Below are positions 1 through 8,154 of a stretch of 32,961 bases of DNA, one piece after another. The notes beneath the pieces are model-generated. The model saw only the letters and a program-made list of their open reading frames with translations. It did no database searches and had not been told where the DNA came from. The stretch's first letter is position 1. Each line of letters begins with the position of its first letter. The DNA comes from Bacteroidota bacterium (GTDB taxonomy: Bacteria > Bacteroidota > Bacteroidia > NS11-12g > UBA955), in assembly GCA_027490055.1 (NCBI GenBank), contig JAIXYV010000043.1, forward strand, positions 1-32,961, in the 5' to 3' direction. Position numbers and translations under genes: made by a program.

Positions 1-43
1 ATGCTATTTTTTTTTGACCAATATCGTGTAACAAAAATCACGA

Positions 44-71
44 TTTTGTCAGTAAAATAGTTGTATTTTTG
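44..71 (+). promoter_or_regulatory. Promoter of pruA
   Basis: TATTTTTG at 64-71 matches the Bacteroidota -7 consensus TAnnTTTG. A TTTTG at 44-48 is a possible -33 element, although the 15-nt spacer is shorter than usual. The expected transcript would have a leader of about 15-18 nt before the ATG at 94. Confidence 0.6.
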
Positions 72-93
72 CGACCTTAAAAAGTAATACATC

Positions 94-1725
94 ATGAATG
101 GATTTTTCAAAGTACCAGTAGCTGTTAACGAGCCGGTATTAGACTATGCACCAGGCAGCAAAGAAAAATTAGCTCTTAAAGCCGCTCTTAATGAAGCACG
201 ATCAAAAGTTATTGATATTCCAATGTTTATCAATGGCCAGGAAGTTAGAACAGGCAAAACTCAGGACATCTTCCCGCCTCACGATATTCATCATAAAATT
301 GGCACTTTCCATCACGGTGATGCCTCTCATGTTCACCAGGCCATTGAAGCAGCTTTAGCCGCTAAATCAAAATGGGAAAATATGCCATGGGAACAAAGAG
401 CTGCCATTTTCTTAAAGGCTGCTGATTTAATTGCTGGACCATACCGCGCAAAACTTAATGCTTCTACCATGCTGGCGCAATCTAAAAATGCCTATCAGGC
501 AGAAATCGATGCGGCATGCGAGTTAATAGATTTCTTCCGTTTCAATGTTCAATACATGGCTGAAATATATGCCGACCAGCCAAGTGCCAATAGCAAAACT
601 ATCTGGAACCGCCTGGAACACCGTCCGCTTGAAGGTTTCACTTTTGCAGTGACACCATTTAACTTTACAGCTATCGCAGGTAACCTGCCTTGCAGTATGG
701 CAATGATGGGCAATGTTGTAGTATGGAAAGCTGCATTTACGCAAATCTATTCTGCTAATGTGGTGATGGAAATTTTAATGGAAGCTGGCTTACCAGCTGG
801 TGTTATTAACTTAATCTATACAGATGGTCCAACCACTGGTGATATCGTCTTTAATCATCCAGATTTTGCGGGGTTGCATTTCACAGGTTCTACAGGTGTT
901 TTCAGAAACATGTGGTCTACCATCGGTGCCAATATCTCTAAATACAAAACCTATCCTCGTATCGTAGGTGAAACAGGTGGTAAAGACTTTGTTTTACTGC
1001 ATAAAAGTGCTGATGTTGCAACATCTGTAACCGCTTTAGCAAGAGGCGCCTTCGAATACCAGGGTCAGAAATGCTCTGCCGCTTCAAGAGCTTATGTGCC
1101 TTCCAACCTTTGGGATGCTGTTAAAACGCAACTAGTTGCCGAAGTAAAAACCATGAAAATGGGACCAACTGAAGACTTCAGAAACTTTGTGAATGCCGTT
1201 ATCGACGAAAAATCATTTGATAAAATCAGTCGCTATATCGACAATGCGAAAAACGATAGTTCAGTTGAAATTATCGTAGGCGGTAATTATGATAAGTCGA
1301 AAGGTTACTTCATTGAGCCAACCATCATCGTAGCCAAAGATCCTAAATATGTGACTATGTGCGACGAGTTATTCGGACCAGTTTTGACGATCCATGTATA
1401 CAATGAAAACGAATTCGAAAACGCACTTGAACTGGTAAATACAACCAGCGAATATGCACTTACAGGCGCTGTGATTGCTCAAGACAGATATGCCATCACT
1501 CAGGCAACTGATGCTTTAAGACACTCAGCTGGTAATTTCTATATCAATGACAAACCTACTGGTGCAGTTGTTGGTCAGCAGCCTTTCGGTGGCAGCAGAG
1601 CCAGTGGAACGAACGATAAGGCCGGTAGCAAAGCCAACTTATTAAGATGGACCAGCACAAGAACAATCAAAGAAACATTGGTACCTGTGAAAGATTACAG
1701 ATACCCTTTCCTTAACGAGGAATAA
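94..1725 (+). CDS. pruA: L-glutamate gamma-semialdehyde dehydrogenase (1-pyrroline-5-carboxylate dehydrogenase)
   Basis: This 543-residue enzyme oxidises glutamate semialdehyde (from pyrroline-5-carboxylate) to glutamate with NAD+, the second step of proline catabolism, in the cytoplasm. The whole protein is an aldehyde dehydrogenase fold of the length usual for the monofunctional PruA group. Seen directly: the catalytic cysteine at residue 327 in GQKCSAASRAY, the general-base glutamate at 293 in VGETGGKD, the cofactor-region motif TPFNFTAIAGNLP, and the C-terminal QQPFGGSRASGTNDK segment typical of this family. The ATG at 94 is preceded by a good promoter and followed by an intrinsic terminator, so the gene is probably monocistronic. 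Proline dehydrogenase is not adjacent. A sodium:solute symporter lies 6.4 kb downstream, but nothing in the sequence ties it to proline. Confidence 0.95.
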   Translation: MNGFFKVPVAVNEPVLDYAPGSKEKLALKAALNEARSKVIDIPMFINGQEVRTGKTQDIFPPHDIHHKIGTFHHGDASHVHQAIEAALAAKSKWENMPWEQRAAIFLKAADLIAGPYRAKLNASTMLAQSKNAYQAEIDAACELIDFFRFNVQYMAEIYADQPSANSKTIWNRLEHRPLEGFTFAVTPFNFTAIAGNLPCSMAMMGNVVVWKAAFTQIYSANVVMEILMEAGLPAGVINLIYTDGPTTGDIVFNHPDFAGLHFTGSTGVFRNMWSTIGANISKYKTYPRIVGETGGKDFVLLHKSADVATSVTALARGAFEYQGQKCSAASRAYVPSNLWDAVKTQLVAEVKTMKMGPTEDFRNFVNAVIDEKSFDKISRYIDNAKNDSSVEIIVGGNYDKSKGYFIEPTIIVAKDPKYVTMCDELFGPVLTIHVYNENEFENALELVNTTSEYALTGAVIAQDRYAITQATDALRHSAGNFYINDKPTGAVVGQQPFGGSRASGTNDKAGSKANLLRWTSTRTIKETLVPVKDYRYPFLNEE

Positions 1726-1742
1726 TAGTTCAAATACTTTTT

Positions 1743-1783
1743 AAAAGGGTTGTTCAGATTTTGAACAGCCCTTTTTTATTTTT
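1743..1783 (+). terminator. Intrinsic terminator after pruA
   Basis: An inverted repeat, AAAAGGGTTGTTCA against TGAACAGCCCTTTT with one G-T pair and a short loop, is followed by a T-rich tract (TTTTTTATTTTT). It begins 17 nt after the pruA stop codon. Confidence 0.85.
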
Positions 1784-2171
1784 CGAATTTATTAAGTTCC
1801 TAACTCGACTAATAAGTTTGAGAAAACTCTGTTAAATTGAGAACAGTTACTTATAATTCTATTTGAATTAAATTATAGTTTTTTATAACAAACGTCAGAA
1901 AAAGTCAATTTTTTGTTGAATATAATTTGTTCTATTAGTTTTCTCTATGCTTGAATAGATTTTCTTTTTAACTAAAAAGTATAAATATAAAACAATTTAA
2001 TAACTTTATATTCAATGTTTTAAGTAGTTTTTTAGTGGCATTTTATTGCATTTTTAATACATATCCACTTTCCTTATCCACAAGTGTCAATAAGATTAAA
2101 AATTATCTATTTAAAAATACTAAATTAATATTATAATTGCATTGTGTTTTCATAGTTTTAGTTTTTAGAAT
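1784..2171. other. AT-rich non-coding gap between pruA and the fRMsr gene
   Basis: About 390 nt of very AT-rich sequence without any open frame of useful length. It contains one perfect -7-like box, TAAGTTTG at 1813-1820, and ends at a UUCG hairpin (2172-2196). In sequence this AT-rich a -7 match can easily arise by chance. No tRNA, rRNA or recognised riboswitch is visible. An AT-rich untranslated RNA ending at the hairpin is possible but unproven. Confidence 0.5.
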
Positions 2172-2208
2172 GGGTTAGACTTCGGTCTAGCCCTTTTCTA
2201 TTTTTAGA
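2172..2208 (+). terminator. UUCG-loop intrinsic terminator-like hairpin
   Basis: GGGTTAGAC, loop TTCG, GTCTAGCCC (one G-T pair), then TTTTCTATTTTT: a 9-bp stem closed by the very stable UUCG tetraloop and followed by a T-rich tract. It lies about 400 nt after the pruA terminator and just before the promoter of the next gene, so the RNA it terminates is not obvious. Confidence 0.75.
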
Positions 2209-2239
2209 CAATTCTGAACTGACTTCTCTCATTTCCTGT

Positions 2240-2247
2240 TAATTTTG
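2240..2247 (+). promoter_or_regulatory. -7 box of the fRMsr gene
   Basis: TAATTTTG matches TAnnTTTG exactly. Only four bases separate its last G from the ATG at 2252, so transcription should start at or within a base or two of the start codon (leaderless mRNA). No clear -33 TTTG is seen. Confidence 0.55.
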
Positions 2248-2251
2248 TTGC

Positions 2252-2704
2252 ATGGCAAATTCAAAAGCTGAACGATACGAGGAGCTTCTTCAAAAAGCTT
2301 CGGGACTAATTGATAAAAACTGTGGTGATACAGCCAATCTGGCCAATGTTTCAGCCCTTCTTAAAGATACATTTAATTTCTGGTGGTGTGGTTTTTACCT
2401 GATAAACTCTAATCAAGTATTAGAACTTGGTCCATTTCAGGGACCAGTAGCCTGCACGCTGATTCCTTTTGGAAAAGGTGTTTGCGGCAGCGCCTGGGAA
2501 AGACAAGAAACGATTATTGTACCGGATGTCCACCAGTTTGAAGGGCATATTGCCTGCTCTTCGGTGAGTAACTCCGAAATTGTTGTCCCTTTTTTCAGAG
2601 ACAACAAAATCGTCGGAGTACTTGATATTGACAGCGAACACTTCAATCATTTTGACCAAACCGATCAAAAATATCTTGAAGCCTTGCTTAAACTTCTTAA
2701 TTAA
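2252..2704 (+). CDS. msrC: Free methionine-(R)-sulfoxide reductase, GAF fold (fRMsr/MsrC)
   Basis: This 150-residue single GAF-domain enzyme reduces free methionine-R-sulfoxide in the cytoplasm, with electrons from thioredoxin. Three cysteines at residues 68 (PVACTLIP), 78 (GVCGSAW) and 102 (HIACSS) have exactly the 10- and 24-residue spacings of the catalytic and resolving cysteines of E. coli fRMsr (84/94/118). The family motifs LGPFQGPVAC, VPDVHQFEGHIAC and GVLDIDSEHF are all present. The start is supported by a -7 box directly in front of it. Its stop codon overlaps that of the convergent repeat-protein gene by 4 bp. A protein-bound counterpart, msrB, lies 5 kb downstream. Confidence 0.93.
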   Translation: MANSKAERYEELLQKASGLIDKNCGDTANLANVSALLKDTFNFWWCGFYLINSNQVLELGPFQGPVACTLIPFGKGVCGSAWERQETIIVPDVHQFEGHIACSSVSNSEIVVPFFRDNKIVGVLDIDSEHFNHFDQTDQKYLEALLKLLN

Positions 2705-5700
2705 CGTTTAATGGTGTCTACCATGTTGCCAGACATCATTTCGCCTTCTGTATAGTATTCTTCCTTTAAGTTCAGATTGCCACCATAAGTGTTAATCCAG
2801 GCAACAAATTCTTCATTGCTCATAAAGCAAACCTTATCACTTAAATTCAATCCACCAAGATCACCAACCAGCCATCTGCCTGATTTCTTGCCGTTCTCAA
2901 AGGCGCCAATAGCATTTGGCAAACCAAATTTACTGTAGTAAACCCAAATGCCTTCTTTCTTGCCATTCACCATTCTGCCTTCTTTTAATTTATAACCATT
3001 AGACTGCAATTCCTCAATAAAGCCTGAACCATTAACTAATACTGGCTTACCTACTGTATCGTAAAACTCCAGGTAGTAATCCTCTTCTGTTGGAATATCA
3101 GCCTCACTCTCGCAAGAATACTTGGTTTCCTGATCTAAGGCCAAACCCTTAAACATCAATCTACCATCATCATAGTAAGCTTTTACAATTCCATAACTGT
3201 GGAATGTATCTTCACCATTGATCTCAATAATTGAATCTCTAAAGTCTATGCGCTTATAAATTCTGTCTTTGCCTTCTCTGTAAAAACTCCATTCACCTAC
3301 CGGATTATTGTCTTTTTTCATCCCCTCACTAAAGATGGTTCCGCTCTTGTAGTAGTATTTGTAATTGCCTTTTTTCACATAGGTAGTCGAGAATATACCC
3401 GTTAAGAAATCATTGCCACTTAAATCTGGCGATTCGATGATAGCATTCGCGCCACTGGACAAGGAAGGAACTCTTTTGCCTTTCTTATAATTCCAATACA
3501 TTCTTGGAATAGAATGGTAAATGTCATAGTACATGCTGTCTTTTGAATTCATATCAACTGTCATTTTCAACTGACCGCTGTCTCTGTATAACTCATAAGT
3601 ACCAACCATATAACCTTTATTAAACTGATAGCGCTCGATAAAACGATTGATCGTATCAACTTCATTGTATCTGACAAAGTAACCATCTGGAACACCCATA
3701 TTGAAATACCCGCTATAGTTAGGCGTACCATTCATATCCAGATTCCAAACTTTACCATTAACTGTATCCCTTTTGGTATTATAGACATAGTTCAGATAAT
3801 TGTAATTGTAACCACTGTAACTATACTGCATACCTTCTTTCTTACCCTTCGAAAAGTTATACTGTTTCTCGAGGGTACTGTTGTTTAAAATATGCCACTG
3901 ACCATGTTTCTTTCCATCTTCAAATTGAATAGAAGAGGATTTAATTTGATAAGTATTATCCAGTTTAATTTTAGTGCGCTTTCTATGGTAACTTGAGCGA
4001 TAAAAATCTGGCTCATAGGCATAATCATAATCCCCATAGTCATCATAATCATCGCCTTTACTGTGATTGTTAAATCTGTAGAGATCAAATTCGAGTTCAG
4101 ATACAATTTTATTACTGCTAAAATAGGTGGACACCGATTGATTCCTGAAGATATCATAATACGAAGCACCACCGCTAAAATTCGCTTCTTCTATACCAAA
4201 ATTCATTCGTCTCACTGGCATAATGAAAGTGCTATTGTATTTCTTCAAAATATTTTTATCCATCTCCACTGTCAGTTCGATGATCTGTTTCTTAGCAAGA
4301 AAATCGAAGAACTGAGTGATTTCGTATACTCTTGCCTTGATCTTATTTGGACGTCTTTTGTATTTTACATTGACCTGAAGTGACCCTGTAAAAGGTTTTC
4401 TTCCAAGATAAATGGAACGGTGCATGGTAGGTTCAAGGGTGAAGAACTCAAGGAAGTTGGTATTGAAATTAGCTTTATAATCTCTTCGTCCTTTTTTGTA
4501 ATAATCGAACATGTCTTCAGAAAAATCACCAAAAGCATTGTAATAGTTTTCGTCATACTCGTAGAACTTTTTACCTTTTAACATCAAGGTGTCTGTTAAA
4601 GTTAATGTATCATAGTGAGTAGGTATCTTGATCACTCTTAATACTCTGCCATCTTTGTACCCTCCGGTAACCACAAAATACTTCTGATAGTTGAAATACT
4701 TGCCTTTAGTAAACTTAGTATTGTTATAGGTATAATCTAAGGCCATCTGATAAAACTCTTCGCCTGTATATGCACCTTTCTTGTAAACATATTTAGATTT
4801 AGGCACTAAAGAATCGCCGGTAAATAATTTATCATAAGTAGAAGTATACACTTTTGTGGTTTTGCCTTTCTTATCTGTCGTTTTATCCCATAACTCTGTT
4901 TGACAATAGGTGTTACTATTGCTGTAATCATCGTATCTTCTGTAATTATATGTTGTATTGTTGAACTTCTTCGAGCACGAATCTATCAGATAGGCCGTTT
5001 CGCCACTGCCACCTTTCCAGTGATTATAAGTTTCAATCTTTATATAGTGACCATTGATGATGGTGTCCTTAACATTTCTCCAAAACTGAGTCAGCTTGTA
5101 GTAATTAAAACGAGCTGAATCGGCTAATGCATAGGTATACTGTACAGGGACATCACTATCATACTTAAAAAAGATATAATCGTCTTTAGAAGAACCAAAC
5201 TCTGAAGAATACGAATATTCGTTTCTCACGATTGGAATATGCTTATCCGATTTGAAAGTGCTGGCATACTTCATCACACTGTCTTTGCTGAACAATGTCT
5301 TATTTTCCAGCTTTCCATCCGAATAATAGACTCTGGCTGTCTGTTTACCTTTACTGTAATACTCCAGGGTATAAGACAATTTTAATTCCGCATAGGCTTT
5401 TTTCCATTCACCTTCTTCTTCACCTTTCACATAATTTCCTTCTGTGGTTTGATAAACTGCAGGTTTTTTCTTTTTTAAATAATAAGTGGTTTTTTTATAA
5501 GGTCCAGATTTCTGACCCATCTCCATAGAAATTGATCTGGTTTCTAAAGTATCTTTTTTGCCATAACAAGCTTTCACTTTTTGTAAACCATCCAATACCC
5601 CATCTTTGAATTTTAACTCAAATACATAAGCACTGTATTTCATCTTGCCTCCGGGAGAATAGTCATAATCATTATTATAACTATAGTCATCATTATCATA

Positions 5701-6183
5701 ATAATCATAGTGCCTTCTTCTCGGTACATATCTGTGACTCTCTTGTATAAGTCTTACAGAACCATTTAGCATATCATTCTGATAAGGCAATTCTGCAAAT
5801 GGCTTAACCTGATTGTCTCTGCTGTAAAACTTTGCAATACCGTCTTTCTTATTGTTCTTGATGGTAAGTGTTGCAAACACATGATAAATGGTGTCATACA
5901 CCACTTCTTTTCCAATCTTGCGTTTGTTTTTTAAATCGAAAGATGTCGAATACATAAGGTACTCGCCGTCTTCTACTGTGCCAATTACCGGGGGCATATT
6001 GTAATTGTAAAACTCCAGTGAACTTTCACTGACAGTAAAACGCATACCCGAATAGCCGACATCAATGGTTTGAGGATAAATTAAGTAAGGTTTGCCATTA
6101 AATCTGGCTGTTTTCTGGGCATTAGCAGTAAAAACGGAAATAAAAAGTAATAGAACTAGGGATTGTTTTAGCTTTAATTGCAT
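2701..6183 (-). CDS. Very large secreted MORN-like repeat protein, function unknown
   Basis: 1160 residues beginning with a signal peptide (MQLKLKQSLVLLLFISVFTANAQ) that ends in the ANAQ cleavage context common in Bacteroidota. The body carries many degenerate MORN-variant/YwqK-type repeats of the form GxxxGxWxxYxxxG, for example GKKHGQWHI, NPVGEWSFYREG, GKKEGIWVYY and GKKSGRWLVGD, densest after about residue 730 and towards the C-terminus. Two low-complexity acidic/tyrosine tracts occur at about residues 158-177 and 706-725. I see no catalytic motif and no type IX sorting domain, so it may remain periplasmic or on the outer membrane; that is inference. It is transcribed alone from a divergent promoter region shared with der. 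Similar repeats are N-terminal in the truncated hydrolase at the right edge of the window. Confidence 0.8.
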   Translation of the reverse strand: MQLKLKQSLVLLLFISVFTANAQKTARFNGKPYLIYPQTIDVGYSGMRFTVSESSLEFYNYNMPPVIGTVEDGEYLMYSTSFDLKNKRKIGKEVVYDTIYHVFATLTIKNNKKDGIAKFYSRDNQVKPFAELPYQNDMLNGSVRLIQESHRYVPRRRHYDYYDNDDYSYNNDYDYSPGGKMKYSAYVFELKFKDGVLDGLQKVKACYGKKDTLETRSISMEMGQKSGPYKKTTYYLKKKKPAVYQTTEGNYVKGEEEGEWKKAYAELKLSYTLEYYSKGKQTARVYYSDGKLENKTLFSKDSVMKYASTFKSDKHIPIVRNEYSYSSEFGSSKDDYIFFKYDSDVPVQYTYALADSARFNYYKLTQFWRNVKDTIINGHYIKIETYNHWKGGSGETAYLIDSCSKKFNNTTYNYRRYDDYSNSNTYCQTELWDKTTDKKGKTTKVYTSTYDKLFTGDSLVPKSKYVYKKGAYTGEEFYQMALDYTYNNTKFTKGKYFNYQKYFVVTGGYKDGRVLRVIKIPTHYDTLTLTDTLMLKGKKFYEYDENYYNAFGDFSEDMFDYYKKGRRDYKANFNTNFLEFFTLEPTMHRSIYLGRKPFTGSLQVNVKYKRRPNKIKARVYEITQFFDFLAKKQIIELTVEMDKNILKKYNSTFIMPVRRMNFGIEEANFSGGASYYDIFRNQSVSTYFSSNKIVSELEFDLYRFNNHSKGDDYDDYGDYDYAYEPDFYRSSYHRKRTKIKLDNTYQIKSSSIQFEDGKKHGQWHILNNSTLEKQYNFSKGKKEGMQYSYSGYNYNYLNYVYNTKRDTVNGKVWNLDMNGTPNYSGYFNMGVPDGYFVRYNEVDTINRFIERYQFNKGYMVGTYELYRDSGQLKMTVDMNSKDSMYYDIYHSIPRMYWNYKKGKRVPSLSSGANAIIESPDLSGNDFLTGIFSTTYVKKGNYKYYYKSGTIFSEGMKKDNNPVGEWSFYREGKDRIYKRIDFRDSIIEINGEDTFHSYGIVKAYYDDGRLMFKGLALDQETKYSCESEADIPTEEDYYLEFYDTVGKPVLVNGSGFIEELQSNGYKLKEGRMVNGKKEGIWVYYSKFGLPNAIGAFENGKKSGRWLVGDLGGLNLSDKVCFMSNEEFVAWINTYGGNLNLKEEYYTEGEMMSGNMVDTIKR

Positions 6184-6212
6184 AAGTTGATCATTATAAA
6201 GTTAGACTAACG

Positions 6213-6220
6213 CAAATGTA
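6213..6220 (-). promoter_or_regulatory. -7 box of the MORN-like protein gene
   Basis: Read on the minus strand this is TACATTTG, an exact TAnnTTTG match, 29 nt before the ATG at 6183. No well-spaced -33 element was found. It lies back-to-back with the der promoter. Confidence 0.45.
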
Positions 6221-6259
6221 TTGCATTTATTTTACTAATTCTCTGATTTTTAAAGCCAA

Positions 6260-6290
6260 TTTGAAATAGCGTTTAAAAACCTTACCTTTG
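6260..6290 (+). promoter_or_regulatory. Promoter of der
   Basis: TTTG at 6260-6263, a 19-nt spacer, and TACCTTTG at 6283-6290: an almost ideal Bacteroidota -33/-7 promoter. The ATG at 6299 follows after eight bases, so the leader should be only a few nucleotides. Confidence 0.75.
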
Positions 6291-6298
6291 CAGGTCAA

Positions 6299-7618
6299 AT
6301 GTCAAGAATTGTAGCCATTGTAGGAAGACCGAATGTCGGCAAATCAACCTTATTTAACAGATTGGTTGGTGAAAGAAAAGCCATTGTAGATGATTACAGC
6401 GGTGTTACCCGTGATCGTCACTACGGCGACTGTGAGTGGAATGGCGAAACCTTTACGGTGATTGACACTGGTGGATACGTAAAAGACAGCAAGGATATGT
6501 TCGAAGCTGCTATCCGCGACCAGGTGAAAATTGCGGTTGAAGAAGCCAGTGTGCTGGTGTTCATGACCGATGTTCAAACTGAAGTTACCGACCTGGATTC
6601 TCAGTTTGCTGAGATTCTTAGAAAATCTAAAAAACCTGTTCTTATTGCAGTTAATAAAGTAGATAACCACGAGCAAATAACTGAAACCGCTGCATTTTAT
6701 CAGCTTGGTTTTGGCGAATTATTCCCGATTTCTTCTGCTACAGGCAGCGGAACTGGCGAATTGCTCGATAAAGTAGTGGAGTTACTGCCAGAAGATGATG
6801 GCAAAGACTATATCAGTGAAGAAATTGCTAACCTTCCTAAAATTGCTATTGTTGGCAGACCTAACGTAGGTAAGTCTTCTTTCATCAATGCCCTGCTTGG
6901 ATTTAATAGAAATATTGTTACAGACGTTGCAGGTACTACCCGCGACTCCATCCACACACGTTACAACGCCTTTGGCAAAGATCTGATCCTGATCGATACG
7001 GCAGGAATTCGTAAAAAATCTAAAGTTGAAGAAAACATCGAGTTCTACTCGGTAATGCGCAGTCTTAGAGCCATCGAAAATTGTGATATCTGTATCATTA
7101 TGCTGGATGCTCAAAACGGTATAGAATCTCAGGATCTGAATTTATTGTTCCTGGCTCAGAAACATGGAAAAGGGATTATCGTTCTGGTCAATAAATGGGA
7201 CCTGTACGAAAAGTCCACCAACACCGCCAAAGAATACGAAGAGCACATTAAAAAACGTACAGCGCCATACGTAGATTACCCAGTTGTATTTATCAGCGCC
7301 CTAAACAAACAACGTATTTTTCAGGCCATAGAGTCTGTATGTGAAGTATACGATAGATTATCAACTAAAATTAAAACCTCTAAACTTAATGAGTTGTTAT
7401 TGCCAATTATTCAGGCAACGCCTCCACCTAGTATTAAAGGGAAAACAATTAGTATTAAATACATTCAGCAACTGCCTTCAAAATCTGTTTGTTTCGCTTA
7501 TTTCTGTAATCTGCCTCAATACATCAACGATTCGTATAAACGTTTCCTTGAGAACAAACTGAGAGAAAATTTCAATTTTAACGGTGTTCCGATTAAGATT
7601 TTCTTCAGAAAGAAATAA
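6299..7618 (+). CDS. der: Ribosome assembly GTPase Der (EngA)
   Basis: A 439-residue essential GTPase that acts in late 50S subunit assembly. Two tandem GTPase domains are visible: the first P-loop GRPNVGKST at residues 8-16 with DTGG, and the second GRPNVGKSS near residue 184 with DTAG. The NKxD motifs are NKVD in domain 1 and NKWD in domain 2. The C-terminal roughly 90 residues (from about 350) form the KH-like domain unique to Der, ending in a basic tail. Length and order match the family. The gene has its own promoter with a very short leader. Its stop codon directly abuts that of convergent msrB. Confidence 0.97.
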   Translation: MSRIVAIVGRPNVGKSTLFNRLVGERKAIVDDYSGVTRDRHYGDCEWNGETFTVIDTGGYVKDSKDMFEAAIRDQVKIAVEEASVLVFMTDVQTEVTDLDSQFAEILRKSKKPVLIAVNKVDNHEQITETAAFYQLGFGELFPISSATGSGTGELLDKVVELLPEDDGKDYISEEIANLPKIAIVGRPNVGKSSFINALLGFNRNIVTDVAGTTRDSIHTRYNAFGKDLILIDTAGIRKKSKVEENIEFYSVMRSLRAIENCDICIIMLDAQNGIESQDLNLLFLAQKHGKGIIVLVNKWDLYEKSTNTAKEYEEHIKKRTAPYVDYPVVFISALNKQRIFQAIESVCEVYDRLSTKIKTSKLNELLLPIIQATPPPSIKGKTISIKYIQQLPSKSVCFAYFCNLPQYINDSYKRFLENKLRENFNFNGVPIKIFFRKK

Positions 7619-8008
7619 TTACTTTTTCTTGAAACCCAAACTGGCAGAATTGATGCAATAGCGCAATCCTGTTGGTGTGCCGTAACCATCTGTAAAAACG
7701 TGCCCCAGGTGACCTTCACAGTTAGCGCAAAGCACTTCCACCCTAATCATACCGTGACTGGTATCGCGTTTTTCTATCACTTTACTTTTGTCTGCTGACT
7801 CATAAAAACTTGGCCAGCCGCAACCCGCATCAAACTTAGTGTCTGAAGTAAAAAGCAACTCACCACAACCCTTGCATACGTAATCGCCAGCTTCCCAGTT
7901 TTTATCATAGGCACCTGTAAATGGTCGCTCAGTTCCCTTTTCTCTCAAGACTCTGTAAGATTTTTCTCCAAGCTGTTCAAGCCACTCTTCATTGGTTTTT
8001 TGTATCAT
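7619..8008 (-). CDS. msrB: Peptide-methionine (R)-S-oxide reductase MsrB
   Basis: A 129-residue thioredoxin-dependent enzyme that reduces methionine-R-sulfoxide in proteins. The catalytic cysteine is C118 in RYCINSASL; C63 in GCGWPSF is the likely resolving cysteine. Two CxxC pairs (C45/C48 and C94/C97) form the structural zinc site. The length is typical of a single-domain MsrB. There is no signal peptide, so the protein is cytoplasmic. The gene is transcribed towards der and its stop lies directly against the der stop. I did not find a convincing -7 box in the divergent interval shared with the symporter gene. Confidence 0.96.
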   Translation of the reverse strand: MIQKTNEEWLEQLGEKSYRVLREKGTERPFTGAYDKNWEAGDYVCKGCGELLFTSDTKFDAGCGWPSFYESADKSKVIEKRDTSHGMIRVEVLCANCEGHLGHVFTDGYGTPTGLRYCINSASLGFKKK

Positions 8009-8077
8009 CTTTAATTATGTAATTGTAGTGTTAGACCATTGATAGTCCTCTATATCAGACAACAATTAGTTACTTAA

Positions 8078-8109
8078 TTTGTTTGTTGCTTCAAAGCACG
8101 CTAATTTTG
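8078..8109 (+). promoter_or_regulatory. Promoter of the sodium:solute symporter gene
   Basis: TTTG at 8078-8081, a 20-nt spacer, and TAATTTTG at 8102-8109. The leader to the ATG at 8155 would be about 40 nt, longer than for most genes here. Confidence 0.65.
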
Positions 8110-8154
8110 GTCATTAAAACCAATTAATTAAACAGCCACAAGCTATTTGTATCT

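Noticed and set aside
4063-5528. Plus-strand open frames opposite the MORN-like gene
   Set aside because: Shadows of the minus-strand coding sequence; compositionally odd and without promoter or homology-like motifs.
8009-8077. Riboswitch or regulatory RNA between msrB and the symporter
   Set aside because: No conserved riboswitch core or strong hairpin seen.
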